DNA from: Adiantum capillus-veneris
Taxonomy: Eukaryota; Streptophyta; Polypodiopsida; Polypodiales; Pteridaceae
Reading direction: 5' to 3'
Assembly: GCA_014529385.2 (NCBI GenBank)
Contig: CM043944.1
Coordinates: 75,143,884-75,207,883, forward strand
DNA length: 64,000 bases
Shown here in pieces: positions 1 through 10,506 of this stretch. The translations under genes were made by a program, and so were the position numbers. Within the stretch, counting starts at the first letter, position 1, and each line of letters opens with the position of its first letter. The notes beneath the pieces were generated by a model. It was not told the DNA's origin and did no database searches. It saw only the letters and a program-made list of their open reading frames with translations.

Positions 1-580
1 GACACACATAAACAATCATGATAATACAAGTTACCCTTCTGTAAATAAAATTTTCTCTCAAACATCTCTTAACACATGAGGATTTAGATAAGAGATAATG
101 CTAGAGTAGAAACGACCATTATTCACTTCATATCAAACTTAATCAATCAAATCACTACGGACCACATAAACGATATTATATATCGGTCTTCGACTCAAGG
201 CATTGGTGATCTTGTTTTAATCACACTCTCAATCCAAATATTTCAAATTAAAATCATACTCACATAATGGTTGAAGCCATTACTTCTACTTATAATTGAG
301 TAATGGCCAAGTAAATATATATTAAACTAATTTTAAATCATGCACAAGATAGTTAAATTCATGTCTTCTCAACTTTCTAAATTCATATATCATAACTCCT
401 TTCTTCTAATATTAAACATATCCCATTTGTTCCTCGCTTGCATCACATATAACCAAAAAAAGGTTTCCTTAATACTGGAATCTTCACACTTATCAATCTC
501 TCTTCTTACTAACCCTTTCTTCAACAAGTCATCGAGGTATAGTTCTAGTTCCATAAGTTTATCTATGTTGAATCTCTAAT
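1..580. other. AT-rich stretch without a gene
   Basis: I see no coding region here. The longest open frame (340-579) has no recognisable motif. The stretch lies directly upstream of sequence that matches the 3' LTR of gypsy element H (58580-60463). It may be the diverged or longer first part of the H 5' LTR or older flanking DNA. It does not align convincingly with the first 200 bases of the 3' LTR, so the true LTR start could not be placed. Confidence 0.4.
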
Positions 581-935
581 GATCTCGAGAGTACTATTCG
601 GATCTTGGATATTGATCTATCCCATAGTTAGCTCCGCCTCTTTAACTTGGGGCAAATTTCATTGGTTCTGCCTTTCTACTATCTCATTATTATCTCAAAC
701 CCTAGCTAGATCCTATATCTAGGGTAACTTCAAATATATATATATTCTATGTATTTTTTATATTTTTCTTATATTTCTTTTTAATAGCTACTAGGAAGGA
801 ATCACATATTCTAATGCATTATTGCAAGGATGATCACAAAACTTTGTCAAGGAGCAATGTCATGCTTTCATGCTGCATGAGGTGTCCATTGGAATCAAAC
901 AAAAGTTTAGGCTAAGAAGACCACAAGAAGACTTT
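580..935 (+). repeat. 5' LTR of gypsy H, part left of Copia-1
   Basis: Matches the 3' LTR of the same element from about 58730 to 59130. The shared blocks include the CTCCGCCTCTTTMACTTGGG segment, CCCTAGCTAGATCCTATATC and the segment just before the Copia-1 insertion. ACTTT at 931-935 is the left target-site duplication of Copia-1. The exact LTR start is uncertain. Confidence 0.7.
931..935. repeat. Target-site duplication of Copia-1, left
   Basis: ACTTT here is repeated at 5293-5297. The empty site is preserved in the H 3' LTR at about 59120-59130, which confirms the insertion point. Confidence 0.85.
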
Positions 936-1162
936 TGTTACCTTATACATGTGGTAGTGATATGTGTGAACACACTAGGACCGCCGGGGCATTTTTTCCC
1001 TCTTTAGGAGGTTTTTTCCCCCATGCATTGTATATACGCCCATAACTCTAGGGCTATCAATCTTTCCATTGCACATTAAGTAACACACTCTCTATTGTGT
1101 GCCTCGAGCTTCCTTCGTCTTCTCCAAGCTGTGTGCGTTTCTCTGCAACCCTAATTCCAACA
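936..1162 (+). repeat. Copia-1 5' LTR
   Basis: 227 bp, TG...CA ends, followed two bases later by the primer-binding site. It carries a TATA-like TGTATATA at about 1029-1036, a likely promoter for the element. It differs from the 3' LTR at about seven positions. Confidence 0.92.
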
Positions 1163-1164
1163 AT

Positions 1165-1176
1165 TGGTATCAGAGC
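1165..1176 (+). other. Copia-1 primer-binding site (initiator-Met tRNA)
   Basis: TGGTATCAGAGC follows the LTR after two bases. This is the standard 12-nt plant copia sequence that pairs with the 3' end of initiator-Met tRNA to prime minus-strand synthesis. Confidence 0.9.
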
Positions 1177-1550
1177 AGGTCACGTCCTCCCGGGCTTAGT
1201 CGCTAGCTGCTCCAGCACACGCCTGCTCACTTTCTCCGATTTCAGTGAGCTTTGGCGAGCGTTCACAGGTCGACAACATTTTTGGGTAAGCTCGAAGAGC
1301 TTGGTCTGCTCAGAATTTTGATTTGGGCTCATTCCGGCCTCCATTTCCACTACAGACAGTACTGCACAGGCTATTTCGTCACTTTGTGCAGAATTTCTGT
1401 CAATGCCGTTTTCTGCATAACATGTGCCTTATAGTCTTCTACGGTTTGTGCTTCTGCTGGTTCCTAATGCTATAAGGCACAAAATCTGTTCCTAATGCTT
1501 CTGCTGGCAGTACTTCGTCTGGAAATTCTGGTGATAAGGGCAAAAAGAAG

Positions 1551-3800
1551 ATGCATTACCATTATTGCAAAGCCAATGATCACTTGATCAAGTCGTGTCC
1601 TAAGTTGAAGGCCAAAGAGGCTAAGAAGAAAGAGGGTGGTTCCACTGTAAATGCTGGTTCCACTACAAATGCAGCCATTGTTGAGTCTTCTGTGAAAGGA
1701 GACTGTGTTGCTGATGTTGATGCAGAATGGGCTTTTAGCGCAGAGTGCACTTACAATCCTGATGTCCATGATGCATGCTTGTCAGTTGCTACAGATTCAC
1801 ATGTGTGGTATTTCGACAGTGGTGCTACAAAGCACATTACCTCACATCGTGAATTGTTTACCTCTCTTGAGCCTGTCCCTCATGGGAATTCAGTCACTTG
1901 TGCCAACAACGCCTCTTATCCAGTTCAGGGAGTTGGAAAGATTGTGCTCACTGCTGCTAATGGCAGTTCCTTCACACTTGTTGATGCACTTTATGTACCT
2001 GGGATCAAGAAGAATCTCTTGTCTGTATCCGCACTTGCTAGGCTTGGACTTGTAGTCAAATTTGTGGATGACAGATGTACAGTTCATGATCTCAGTTTTG
2101 GTGATGAAATTGTTGCATCTGGGCTTTTGTGCTGTGGGTTGTATAAGCTCACTTTGTATGACAAGTGTGGACAAAATTTTGCAAATGCTGTTGTAGATTC
2201 AAGGGCTATTTTAGATGCAAAACTTTGGCATGCACGTTTTAGTCATCTGAATTTTGCCAGTTTGCTGCGTTTGCAGAAATCTGATATGGTTGCTTCTTTG
2301 CCACCTCTTGAAGCACCTGTCAAACATGTTTGTGAAGGCTGTATTTTGGGTAAGATGCAGCGTTCTAAGTTTCCAAAGGATGGTTCAGTTCGTGCCACAT
2401 GCAGGTTGCAACTTGTGCATAGTGATGTTTGTGGGCCCATGCGAACTCCGTCCTTGGGCAATTACCTTTACTTCGTGACTTTCATTGATGATTACTCTAG
2501 GTATGCATGCGTATTTCCGCTTAAAGCAAAGTCCGAAGTTTTTATGTGCTTCAAACAATTTCTGTCTATGGCTAAAAATGTCTCGAAATGTACTATGGGA
2601 ACCCTCCATTCCGATCGAGGGGGGGAGTATATGTCTCATGAATTTAATGCATTTCTGGCTAGTGGGATAAAACACCAATGTACAGTGCCTTATACACCTC
2701 AGCAAAATGGTGTTGCTGAGAGGAAAAACAGGTCACTGATGGAAATGGCACAATGTATGGTCAAAAGTAAAACTTTGCCGCATTCTTTTTGGCTTGAGGC
2801 CATCATGTGTGTCACTTATGTACTTAACAGGTGTCCTACGAAAGCTTTGCAGTCTATTACTCCATATGAAGCATGGCATGATAGAAAGCCTTCTATTGAG
2901 CACATGCGTGTTTTTGGTTGTTTGGCATATGCTTTGGTGCCACAAACACAGTGCAGAAAATTGGATGATAAGGCTGTCAAATGTATTTTTGTTGGTTATA
3001 GTGCTGAAAGCAAAGGTTACAGGTTGTATCATCCGCAAACAAAACATATTCTGGTTTCACGGGATGTAGTGTTTGTGGAAGATTCTGTTCAACCCTTGTT
3101 GTCATGTACTAGAGAGAGTAATGTAAGCTCACAATACATTTATGACACTTTGTTGTCTCTTTTCAGTGGTGGAAATACGAATGTAAGTTCCAATGAGGCA
3201 AATGTACAGACTATGGGGGTTTATGAAAATGTTCTAGATCAGCCTATTACTGATGCAGATGTACATGATGTACTTGATGAGGAAAGGGCTGAAAATGAGC
3301 AGGCTAGAGGTATGCCAAAATGGCTGGTGCACACTTTGCGTGACAGTAAATTGGATGCACCTTTGTCTAGTCGTACTCGTTTAGGCTCTCACCATGCATC
3401 TTATGCATTAGATTGTTATGCTTTGGCTGTGTCTAGCTTACATGATGTTGAGGAGCCTCTGTCTTTTGATGAAGCACAAAATTCAAAAAATTGGATGGCT
3501 GCCATGCAATCAGAATATGATGTACTTATAGAAAACGACACATGGACTTTGTGTGATTTGCCTCCTGGCAAAAAGGCCATTGGTACGAAGTGGGTTTACA
3601 AGTTGAAACGCAAGCCGGATGGTGAGATCGATCGCCATAAGGCTCGACTTGTTGCAAAGGGTTATGCACAGCAAAAAGGCATAGATTATGAAGAGACTTT
3701 TGCTCCCACTTGTCGTATGACTACTATAGTTTTCTATGTGCATTGGCAGCTCATTTTGGTTGGGATGTACATCAATCAGACATTGTTACTGCTTTCTTGA
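1551..3800 (+). CDS. Copia-1 pol, first part: zinc knuckle remnant, protease, integrase, RT start
   Basis: This frame begins at a gag zinc-knuckle remnant (YHYCKANDHLIKSC) in which the first Cys of the CX2CX4HX4C motif has become Tyr. An aspartic protease follows with DSGA (Asp at residue 89). Next come the pre-integrase HHCC region, an integrase core with Asp292 (HSDVCGP), Asp355 (HSDRGGEY) and Glu390 (GVAERKN), and the RT start (KWVYKLKRKPDGEID). From about 3728 the reading continues in another frame, so the last 24 residues or so are out of frame. The ATG at 1551 is only the first Met after the deleted gag, not the natural start. Confidence 0.85.
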   Translation: MHYHYCKANDHLIKSCPKLKAKEAKKKEGGSTVNAGSTTNAAIVESSVKGDCVADVDAEWAFSAECTYNPDVHDACLSVATDSHVWYFDSGATKHITSHRELFTSLEPVPHGNSVTCANNASYPVQGVGKIVLTAANGSSFTLVDALYVPGIKKNLLSVSALARLGLVVKFVDDRCTVHDLSFGDEIVASGLLCCGLYKLTLYDKCGQNFANAVVDSRAILDAKLWHARFSHLNFASLLRLQKSDMVASLPPLEAPVKHVCEGCILGKMQRSKFPKDGSVRATCRLQLVHSDVCGPMRTPSLGNYLYFVTFIDDYSRYACVFPLKAKSEVFMCFKQFLSMAKNVSKCTMGTLHSDRGGEYMSHEFNAFLASGIKHQCTVPYTPQQNGVAERKNRSLMEMAQCMVKSKTLPHSFWLEAIMCVTYVLNRCPTKALQSITPYEAWHDRKPSIEHMRVFGCLAYALVPQTQCRKLDDKAVKCIFVGYSAESKGYRLYHPQTKHILVSRDVVFVEDSVQPLLSCTRESNVSSQYIYDTLLSLFSGGNTNVSSNEANVQTMGVYENVLDQPITDADVHDVLDEERAENEQARGMPKWLVHTLRDSKLDAPLSSRTRLGSHHASYALDCYALAVSSLHDVEEPLSFDEAQNSKNWMAAMQSEYDVLIENDTWTLCDLPPGKKAIGTKWVYKLKRKPDGEIDRHKARLVAKGYAQQKGIDYEETFAPTCRMTTIVFYVHWQLILVGMYINQTLLLLS

Positions 3801-4990
3801 ATGGTGACATATTTGAGGAAGTTTATGTAATGCAGCCTCGCAGTTTTGTCATAAAAGGACAAGAGGACAAAGTGTGCAAATGTAACAAGGCTTTGTATGG
3901 GTTGAAGCAATCTCCTCGTGCTTGGTATGAGAAAGCTGACACTCATTTGGTCAAACAAGGCTTTCGTAACAGTCCAACAGAAAGCACATTGTATGTAAAG
4001 CGTGAGGGTGATGTACTTCTCATTGTGGTTCTTTATGTTGATGATTTGCTGATCACTAGACCAAATGAGAGACATATTGCTGAATTTAAGGCTGATTTGA
4101 ATGCTACTTTCAAGATGAAAGATTTGGGGCTGTTGCATCATTATTTGGGTATACAGTTTAAGCACTGTGATGGTGGTATTGCCTTGTGTCAGAAAAGTTA
4201 CATAGAGACATTGCTATGTAAGTTTGGACTTGAGGATTGCAAACCTATTGCCACTCCCATGGAAACAGGTTTGAAGTTGAGTCTACATGATGCTGGTGAT
4301 CCTCCTCATGTCACTCTTTATCAAAATGCTGTTGGCTGCCTCATTTATGTATGCAACACGAGGCCGGATATTCAGTTTGCAGTCTCACTAGTCAGCAGAT
4401 TTATGCATAGCCCAGGGTTTAAGCATTGGCAGGCTGTCAAGAGGATATTCTGCTACCTTAGTGGCACTTTACATCATGGCTTGTGTTATCCCAAGGGGGG
4501 ATCATTGCCGCCAGACTTACATGCTTTTTCGGACTCAGATTGGGTTGGTTGTTTTGACATGCGAGTGTCCACAAGTGGTTTTTGTTTCATGCTTGGCAGT
4601 TCATGTATATCATGGTTGAGCAAGAAGCAACCTACTATGGCCACTTCGAGTTGTAAGGCTGAGTACATGGCAGTCTTCACAGCTACGGTTGAGTGTGTAT
4701 GGCTCAGACGCCTTATGGCTGATTTGACTGTTGGACAAGACACTGCCAACACTATCTACACTGACAGTCAGGGCGCATTGGCAGTTGTGAGGAACCCAGT
4801 TTTTCATGCTCGCACAAAGCGCATTGAGGTGCATTACCACTATGTCAGGGAGAGGCTCTCAGTAGGAGAGATCAGCTTGGCTTATGTGCCAACACAGGAC
4901 AACCTTGCAGATCTTTTCACAAAGGCATTGTCTCGTGAGAAGCTTGAAGCTTTCCGCAAAGCTTTGGGCTTACTCCCCTTTGTGGACTGA
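3710..4990 (+). CDS. Copia-1 pol, second part: RT palm and RNase H
   Basis: This continues RT after a one-base frameshift at about 3725-3735. The frame is open from 3710 with no ATG there. It carries the copia RT blocks (DVHQSDIVTAFLNGDI, YGLKQSPRAWYEK) and the catalytic YVDD at residues 109-112. RNase H follows, with DSDWVGC, SSCKAEYMA and YTDSQGAL. It ends at a TGA 75 bases before the 3' LTR. Apart from the frameshift the domain set is complete from protease to RNase H. Confidence 0.85.
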   Translation: MSYDYYSFLCALAAHFGWDVHQSDIVTAFLNGDIFEEVYVMQPRSFVIKGQEDKVCKCNKALYGLKQSPRAWYEKADTHLVKQGFRNSPTESTLYVKREGDVLLIVVLYVDDLLITRPNERHIAEFKADLNATFKMKDLGLLHHYLGIQFKHCDGGIALCQKSYIETLLCKFGLEDCKPIATPMETGLKLSLHDAGDPPHVTLYQNAVGCLIYVCNTRPDIQFAVSLVSRFMHSPGFKHWQAVKRIFCYLSGTLHHGLCYPKGGSLPPDLHAFSDSDWVGCFDMRVSTSGFCFMLGSSCISWLSKKQPTMATSSCKAEYMAVFTATVECVWLRRLMADLTVGQDTANTIYTDSQGALAVVRNPVFHARTKRIEVHYHYVRERLSVGEISLAYVPTQDNLADLFTKALSREKLEAFRKALGLLPFVD

Positions 4991-5051
4991 TCCTGTCCTC
5001 AGGGCATGGCACTTCCCTTTACTCATGTGCCAGCTCTCGTTCACTGCATCA

Positions 5052-5064
5052 CTCCAAGGGGGAT
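5052..5064 (+). other. Copia-1 polypurine tract
   Basis: A purine run (AAGGGGGA within it) sits immediately before the 3' LTR start at 5066, the position where plus-strand priming occurs in LTR elements. Confidence 0.75.
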
Positions 5065-5065
5065 T

Positions 5066-5292
5066 TGTTACCATATACATGTGGTAGTGATGTGTGTGAA
5101 CACACTAGGACCGCTGGGGCATTTTTTCCCTCTTTAGGAGGTTTTTTCCCCCGTGCATTGTATATACGCCCATAACTCTAGGGCTATCAATCTTTCCATT
5201 GCACACAAAGTAACACACTCTCTATTGTGTGCCTTGAGCTTCCTTCGTCTTCTCCAAGCTGTGTGCGTTTCTCTGCAACCCTAATTCCAACA
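5066..5292 (+). repeat. Copia-1 3' LTR
   Basis: 227 bp, about 97% identical to 936-1162. It is followed by the right target-site duplication ACTTT at 5293-5297. Confidence 0.92.
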
Positions 5293-5297
5293 ACTTT

Positions 5298-6731
5298 TAC
5301 TGCCAAAACTGTACCCTATTTTGATGATTTTTTAACACGAGGTTCCAATTCGTATTGAAAAAAGTATATAAAATCGGAGTCTTAGATTATGAGCTAATTT
5401 TTTTACTCCTATTTGCATTTCTTTATTTGGAGCCATGGTTCAAGAAATATGATCAAAATGGTGGACCCCAGTCTGCCCACATCATGCAGGGACAACTCAT
5501 TTCAAACTTTGCGAGTTCCTACTCACACTCTCTTCTCTTTCCTGTGTAACCCTTGAGGGTTCCCTTCACCTATAAAAGGCGACTTATTCTTCCTTGAAAA
5601 CCATTCATGAGGGAGTGAGAGTAGTAATGCCTAATTGTACTTAGCCATAAACAAAAGCCTAAGCCTACACTTACTCCTAGAGGAAGACTAGCCAATCTTG
5701 TAAGCTATCCTTGGAAGACAAGCTCTAATCAAAGAAGGACTTGAACTTGGTGTATCAATTAAGGGTTGAAGTCTTCCCTTTTCTTCTCTCTCCATAAAAA
5801 ATGGTGAATAACCCCCGAAGGGTTTGTCAAGTAAGATGTGTTCTATTTGTTGATTTCTTGTTGTTTTCTTTTTCATCTCTAATCCAACATTTATGTATAA
5901 TTTCATCTCCCTCGCTAACCAAACCTATCTCTCTCACTCTTAGAAATTCATTCTCTCTTCAAATTCTAGGTTCTCCTTGCTACAGGTACATCTCTCCCCG
6001 CAGTATCCTTATTGCCTATGGGCAAGAATAAAGCTTGGGAGGGACATTCTCTTTCTTTCACTTCTCTCATATCTACATTTTGCACATACTAGAATTATCC
6101 TAGATGAATAATTCACATGATGTGAATTTCTATCGCTTCCACTCTATGCAATCTATTGCAATTAATGTATGGATTAGCCATAAAATACACTTTCAACAAC
6201 GTACAATGTTTCTCTTTGGTCCAAAAAGGCTCAATGAAATACTTCTTTCACCAAATTCCATCATACTACCCCTTATAGACTATAACTTTTCTTTTGACGT
6301 AAGTGTAGTTATCTTACTATGAACCAAGAGGATTTGTACACACAATTAATCCCAATCACTAAACAAAACATATATATTATGGTAAGCACAAAACTACAAT
6401 TCCAAAGAACAATTCATAGCGTGTTTGGTCGGCAAAGATTGAATGCCAATAACTCATCTATTAACCCTTTCATATTACCCATGATATGATACGACCATAG
6501 CGTTGATGTTTTCATCTTTGTGTTGTTTTGATATGCTCTTTTGTGTTCTTTCTTTGTGTGTGTGAGTGAAAGAGAGAAAGAGTGGGGCTTCTTTGATTGC
6601 AATTCCTGCCAAACCCTAGACTTCATGGCATCTATGGTATAAACTCCTTCATATAGTTTTTGGAGTTCTCTCACAAACTCTCACAGCGAAAAGCCCGGTG
6701 CTTTCCTGGCAAGACCGCAAACTTCTCAACA
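5298..6731 (+). repeat. 5' LTR of gypsy H, part right of Copia-1
   Basis: Matches 59131-60463 of the 3' LTR along its length with scattered changes and small indels. It contains a TATA box (CTATAAAAG at about 5570-5578), with the expected transcription start some 30 bases on. The end ...TTCTCAACA at 6731 is shared with the 3' LTR, and the two copies diverge right after it. Short open frames inside are not genes. Confidence 0.82.
5570..5578 (+). promoter_or_regulatory. TATA box of gypsy H 5' LTR
   Basis: CTATAAAAG follows a CCCTTCAC stretch and is conserved in the 3' LTR at about 59402-59410. Its position inside a long LTR suits a Pol II core promoter. Confidence 0.6.
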
Positions 6732-6735
6732 TATT

Positions 6736-6757
6736 TTTGGTGAACCCGACACGAAAC
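6736..6757 (+). other. Probable primer-binding region of gypsy H
   Basis: TTGGTGAACCCGACACGAAA begins about five bases after the LTR end. A TGG start just inside the LTR is typical of primer-binding sites. I cannot name the tRNA with confidence. The leader is short: only about 43 bases lie between the LTR end and the CACTA insertion, and the gag ATG follows the CACTA element almost at once. Confidence 0.5.
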
Positions 6758-6774
6758 TGCCAGGGTGAGAGTTT

Positions 6775-7020
6775 CACTACAAGAGGTTATGTGCACTTGT
6801 GACGCTTTTAGCGATGAAAATACATTGGGTTTTTATACTCCCCGGTGTCAGTAAGACCGTCGCTAACATCGTCGCTATGAGAACGGTGCTATAACCGTCA
6901 GTATATGCGTTGCTATATAGCGACACATATAGTGACGATTATAGCGACAATTACAATCCTTCTGTAGCGACGCTTATAGCGACGTAGCAGAACCTTATAT
7001 AGAGACGCTTATAGCGACTC
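6775..7020. repeat. CACTA left end and sub-terminal repeats
   Basis: The terminal inverted repeat is followed by about ten copies, in both orientations, of TAGCGACG or close variants. Such arrays bind the element's own DNA-binding protein in the En/Spm family. The motif recurs at the right end. Confidence 0.8.
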
Positions 7021-7630
7021 TCGAGAGTAAAATTTTTTGGGTGGCAGGGCATTCAACACCCATCAACCATATTGAATGTTTCCAGAACAGAGTAAACCTA
7101 AATGAATCCAAGATAAGCCCAGATTCACCTTTGAAAGAAAGTGCAAGGTATAGACCAAAAGTAGTCACCACAAGACAATATAACCATTAACTCCATCATG
7201 TATAGTATTGTTTGCAGAATAAAGATACAAAACTAACAAAAGTAATTGGATGAAAGTAAATTGACGATAGTAAATCAATGAAAATTATACACATCATAGG
7301 CAAAATCACTTGATTGTAAGCTTTGCAAATGTAATAGTTACATCACAATTATCATTATTGAGAAAATACATGGTTTTCCAATAGTTACAAAAAGACGTAT
7401 ACACGTCATCTCATTATACATGCTATAACAAAAGGAAACTAATGCTATCCGGCTACGGCTAGACTGACGTTGTCTAATCAGACGTCTCATCATGTCCAAG
7501 CGGCGTATTTATTGGATTCTGCAGAAAAAAACAATAAGACTTTCTGTAAGTATAAACATATAATTACAAAACAATCTATTTTTGTAGCTTATCATTAAAA
7601 TACAACAAATGTAAAAGAGTAAAGTGAAAT
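7021..7630. other. Non-coding interior of the CACTA element
   Basis: AT-rich sequence between the sub-terminal repeats and the last visible exon of the minus-strand gene. It could hold the 3' end or 3' UTR of that gene. I see no further coding match. Confidence 0.4.
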
Positions 7631-7636
7631 ACTAAC

Positions 7637-8719
7637 CATGCTGCTACAAGAACTCAGAATGTCCATCAGGGCGTTTAAGCCCTTTCTACCTGCATACACG
7701 CGCTCGTACGGTGTGGGGTCACGTCCTGTCTCATCGACCACTGTTCAAAACATACAAAGAATCCATTGTGTTAGAATTTAAAGGTACAAATAGATGTAAC
7801 TACCAAACCTAAAGAGCAATGCAAAAACACTTACAAAATCGGCCTCAAATGATACCCACCCACCGCTCTTTAAGTGGTGAGAGCTCCCTGCCTCTACTCG
7901 CGCTTTGGCTACCTTTTGTTGTTGCTTCCACTTGTCAGGATTCTCGCGTGCTGCTTGCTTCGCATTCTTCCAATCTTCTTTGGCCAGGCAATCTGGTATG
8001 TTCCACCCATGCTTTATTGATTTTTGTACTCCAGAATGCTTGTGCTTGCAGTATTTGCGCATTCGAACCTTCATCAGGTCTTTATTGAAGCGCTCATCCC
8101 GACTAAGAGCAAAGACTACGGATGCACGAGATCACCTTCTTGCCTTCGTCATCCAAGATGATGCCACCACTGATGTCGATCGAGTACGACAAGCACTCTC
8201 ACCTGTGGCGCGTGAACCTGGGTGTCTCGGTAGGGGTTTCTAGCGGCGTCTCGATGGGGGTACGAACATGGTGTCTCCACTAGAGTCTGGGCCCCGAAGC
8301 GAGGAGTGTCGACTGGGGTGACTCCCGTAGGAGTAGCTAGTAGTGTGTAGCCAGGAATGACCGATAGCCGCGCAAAACCTGGCATAGATGGTGATGCCGT
8401 GGCTGGTGTGGGGTGGGGAAAAGAAGGGGAAGGTAAGGAACCTCGTCGAACATGAGGCGATGTCGAGGCATCAGCTGCGGCATCCCCACAGCAACCGCCG
8501 TCGCCACCACTAGAGCGTCGGTGCCTAGATGAGTGTGCAGATCGTCTCGTCCGACACCAAAGCTTCAGAGCGCGTTGAATGCTCCGAAATAGAGGGAGAT
8601 GCTGAAGGAGTGGAACGACGTGATGGTGCTTCATAGCAATGATGCTCCTCGTACCACCTCCTCTGCTGGGGTGACAAAGAAGAAAGAAACTCATCATCAT
8701 CCATACCTGCATTAAACAC
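7637..8719 (-). pseudogene. CACTA accessory protein with Transposase_24-like domain (TnpA-like), multi-exon relic
   Basis: Read on the minus strand. A start exon (8719 down to about 8525) has a Ser-rich, acidic N-terminus (MDDDEFLSSLSPQQRRWYEE). A middle exon (about 8150-7835) carries WNIPDCLAKEDWKNAKQAA and the basic stretch up to GGWVSFEADF, resembling the plant Transposase_24 domain. A last exon (7740-7637) has DPTPYERVYAGRKGLNAL. GTAAGT at 7829-7834 and an AG at 7741-7742 look like splice sites, but the phases differ by one base. Stops and frame changes lie between 8525 and 8150. In En/Spm elements this type of protein binds sub-terminal repeats. Family assignment is by recalled similarity. 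Confidence 0.6.
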
Positions 8720-8790
8720 ACGAACATTTGATCTTAATATTGAATGGAGAAGAAAACATGGACAAGTTATGATGGGAGAGGGATTCCTGT

Positions 8791-8792
<2 letters not shown>

Positions 8793-8864
<72 letters not shown>
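8793..8864. repeat. (AG)n microsatellite
   Basis: 72 bp of perfect AG dinucleotide just upstream of the minus-strand CACTA gene. Shorter AG runs follow at about 9063-9077. Confidence 0.97.
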
Positions 8865-8868
<4 letters not shown>

Positions 8869-9214
8869 CATGAAGGGGAGGGATTCTTGTGAAGTTCTTG
8901 TGAATTTGTCTCCCGTGTGCATTCTATATCTTGTAAAAGCTATATCTTGGACAACATGCCTTTTATATGTAGCTGTGACAAGACACTCTGGTCATAAATT
9001 AAATTTCTTTTCTATTTGCCATAGTTTTCTCGATTACTTGTGACAGATCTTTATATATCACGAGAGAGAGACAGAGAGCAGTATGTCTAATATATTTTGT
9101 ATATGCAGGTTACTATATTCTTGGATAGTTGCAGATTCTCAAACTCCATCAGTATGAGTGATCATGGCAATAGTACTGCTCGCCCCAGCAAGGTGGACAT
9201 GAGAGGAAGGAGTG
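8865..9214. other. CACTA interior before Copia-2, no clear gene
   Basis: Non-coding as far as I can see. A short plus-strand frame (9154-9219) starts MSDHGNSTARPSK and is cut by Copia-2, but it has no recognised motif. Confidence 0.35.
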
Positions 9215-9219
9215 GGAAG

Positions 9220-9409
9220 TGTTGGGGTATAAAGCCCAATGTGGTCGCCCAGGTAAGTGGGTGGGCCGCCAGGTATGTACACATATTCTTTTGTTAAAAC
9301 CTAATAAGAACTCACTATGCTCTACACATTACAGTAGAGCGAGTTCACCATATCGTCGTGCTCTTCTTCTCGCACTCTCTCGTGTCACACCTCCGCTCGT
9401 ACTCCTTCA
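9220..9409 (+). repeat. Copia-2 5' LTR
   Basis: 190 bp with TG...CA ends. TATAAAG lies only eight bases inside the LTR (9228-9234), and a CAG|GTAAGTGGG splice-donor-like sequence follows near 9249-9260. It is near-identical to the Copia-4 LTRs. Confidence 0.93.
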
Positions 9410-9411
9410 AC

Positions 9412-9423
9412 TAGTATCAGAGC
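9412..9423 (+). other. Copia-2 primer-binding site
   Basis: TAGTATCAGAGC follows two bases after the LTR. It differs by one base (G to A) from the standard initiator-Met tRNA complement. Confidence 0.85.
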
Positions 9424-10506
9424 TCAGATCGAGGCTCGAGGCAGCACTGCAGGAGGCTAGAGTCACCAGCTCAGATTGGAGTGAAATTCGACAGGCAAAG
9501 ACACGGCCCCAAATCTTGTGGGAAAGACCGTAGGGCTTGGTGTGCTCAAAATTTCATTCAGAGGTCATCTCGGTCACCGTTCGGATTCGACAAAGTTCTG
9601 CGCAAGCCATTTTTGACTACGTGGTCTCAGCGGGTGCATATCCGACTCTGCAAATTTGGGGTTTTCGGCCTACGACTGCAGGTGCTGAGGATATCGGCAC
9701 TCCCAGAGTGTTGATTTGTGGCTGTCTACACATAGAAGGACGGCTCACAGTTCTTGGAGGCGTGTCACATACGACACGGGCGCATCTACACACAGACTGT
9801 AGGCGACATCCACTAGTTCATCAGGTAGCTTGTGTTTGTTGCTTGATATTCCAGATTTCATCCTGACATTGCAGGTACTTCCACATGGGATGTATTGTCA
9901 GAGATGATGTATGTTTGTTGAGGGTTTGCTGGCTGTGAGTCACGCAGCAAACAACCGCCGCAGCGGTTACAGCATATAGTGGGAAATTTGTGGATATATG
10001 ACTTTGTGGGAAGTCTATGTACTGTCAGATTTACTGTAGCCTTTGTTGAGGGTCGAGTGAGGTTTTTTTGAGCTGGGGGATTCTCGAATGTTGAGATCCT
10101 TTCGGTGATACAGGTCTTGGAGCGATCCCTCAAGCACCCTTAGATAGGCAGCTAGGATGTATTGACTGTGAGTTAGACAGTTGGGATTGCATCTTTGCTT
10201 TACTGCCGTTGAGGCATTGTCGCAGTCTATGCTTACAGAACAGTGACAGGACAGTGAGAGGCATTACAGGTGCAGGACAGGTTTACCCGCAGCTTACAGT
10301 GTTAGAGAGATAGTGTTTTTGAGCTGTTTTTTGGTCTGTTTTTGAGTACACCAGAGCCATTTTACAAAGGAGACTCGGCCGAAATTTATGCAGAATCTGA
10401 GGCTTTCTTGGTTCATTTGACAGGTTGATATTGGTTCAGAGGTCAGTTTACAGGGGAAACTCTGTCGAATTTTTCCCAGGAAAGTAAACCACTGTGAAGC
10501 GTAGCT
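9424..10506 (+). other. Copia-2 untranslated leader
   Basis: Non-coding leader of nearly 1.1 kb. The short frames in it are not conserved as proteins. A block at 10050-10114 (with GAGCTGGGGGATTCT and GTTGAGATCCTTT, ending GATACAGG) recurs in Copia-4 and, with few changes, in the more distant Copia-3. It may be a packaging or dimerisation signal or a splice acceptor. Confidence 0.7.

Larger units (their letters stand above)
936..5292 (+). mobile_element. Copia-1: Ty1/copia element without most of gag
   Basis: Two 227-bp LTRs (936-1162 and 5066-5292) start TGTTACC and end TTCCAACA, with a primer-binding site complementary to initiator-Met tRNA (1165-1176) and a purine tract before the 3' LTR. 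The LTRs differ at about seven positions (about 97% identical). The target-site duplication is ACTTT. The inside encodes protease, integrase, RT and RNase H in copia order, but only about 390 bases separate the primer site from the gag zinc knuckle, so most of gag is deleted. One frameshift splits RT. The element is inserted in the 5' LTR of gypsy H. Confidence 0.93.

Noticed and set aside
3710-3800. Programmed ribosomal frameshift in Copia-1 pol
   Set aside because: The shift falls in the middle of RT, where no functional copia element has one; a one-base loss explains it.
8149-8727. 192-residue minus-strand frame
   Set aside because: The alternative frame at 8719-8525 better fits an exon of the CACTA accessory gene. 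This longer frame is Pro/Ser/Arg-rich without a motif.
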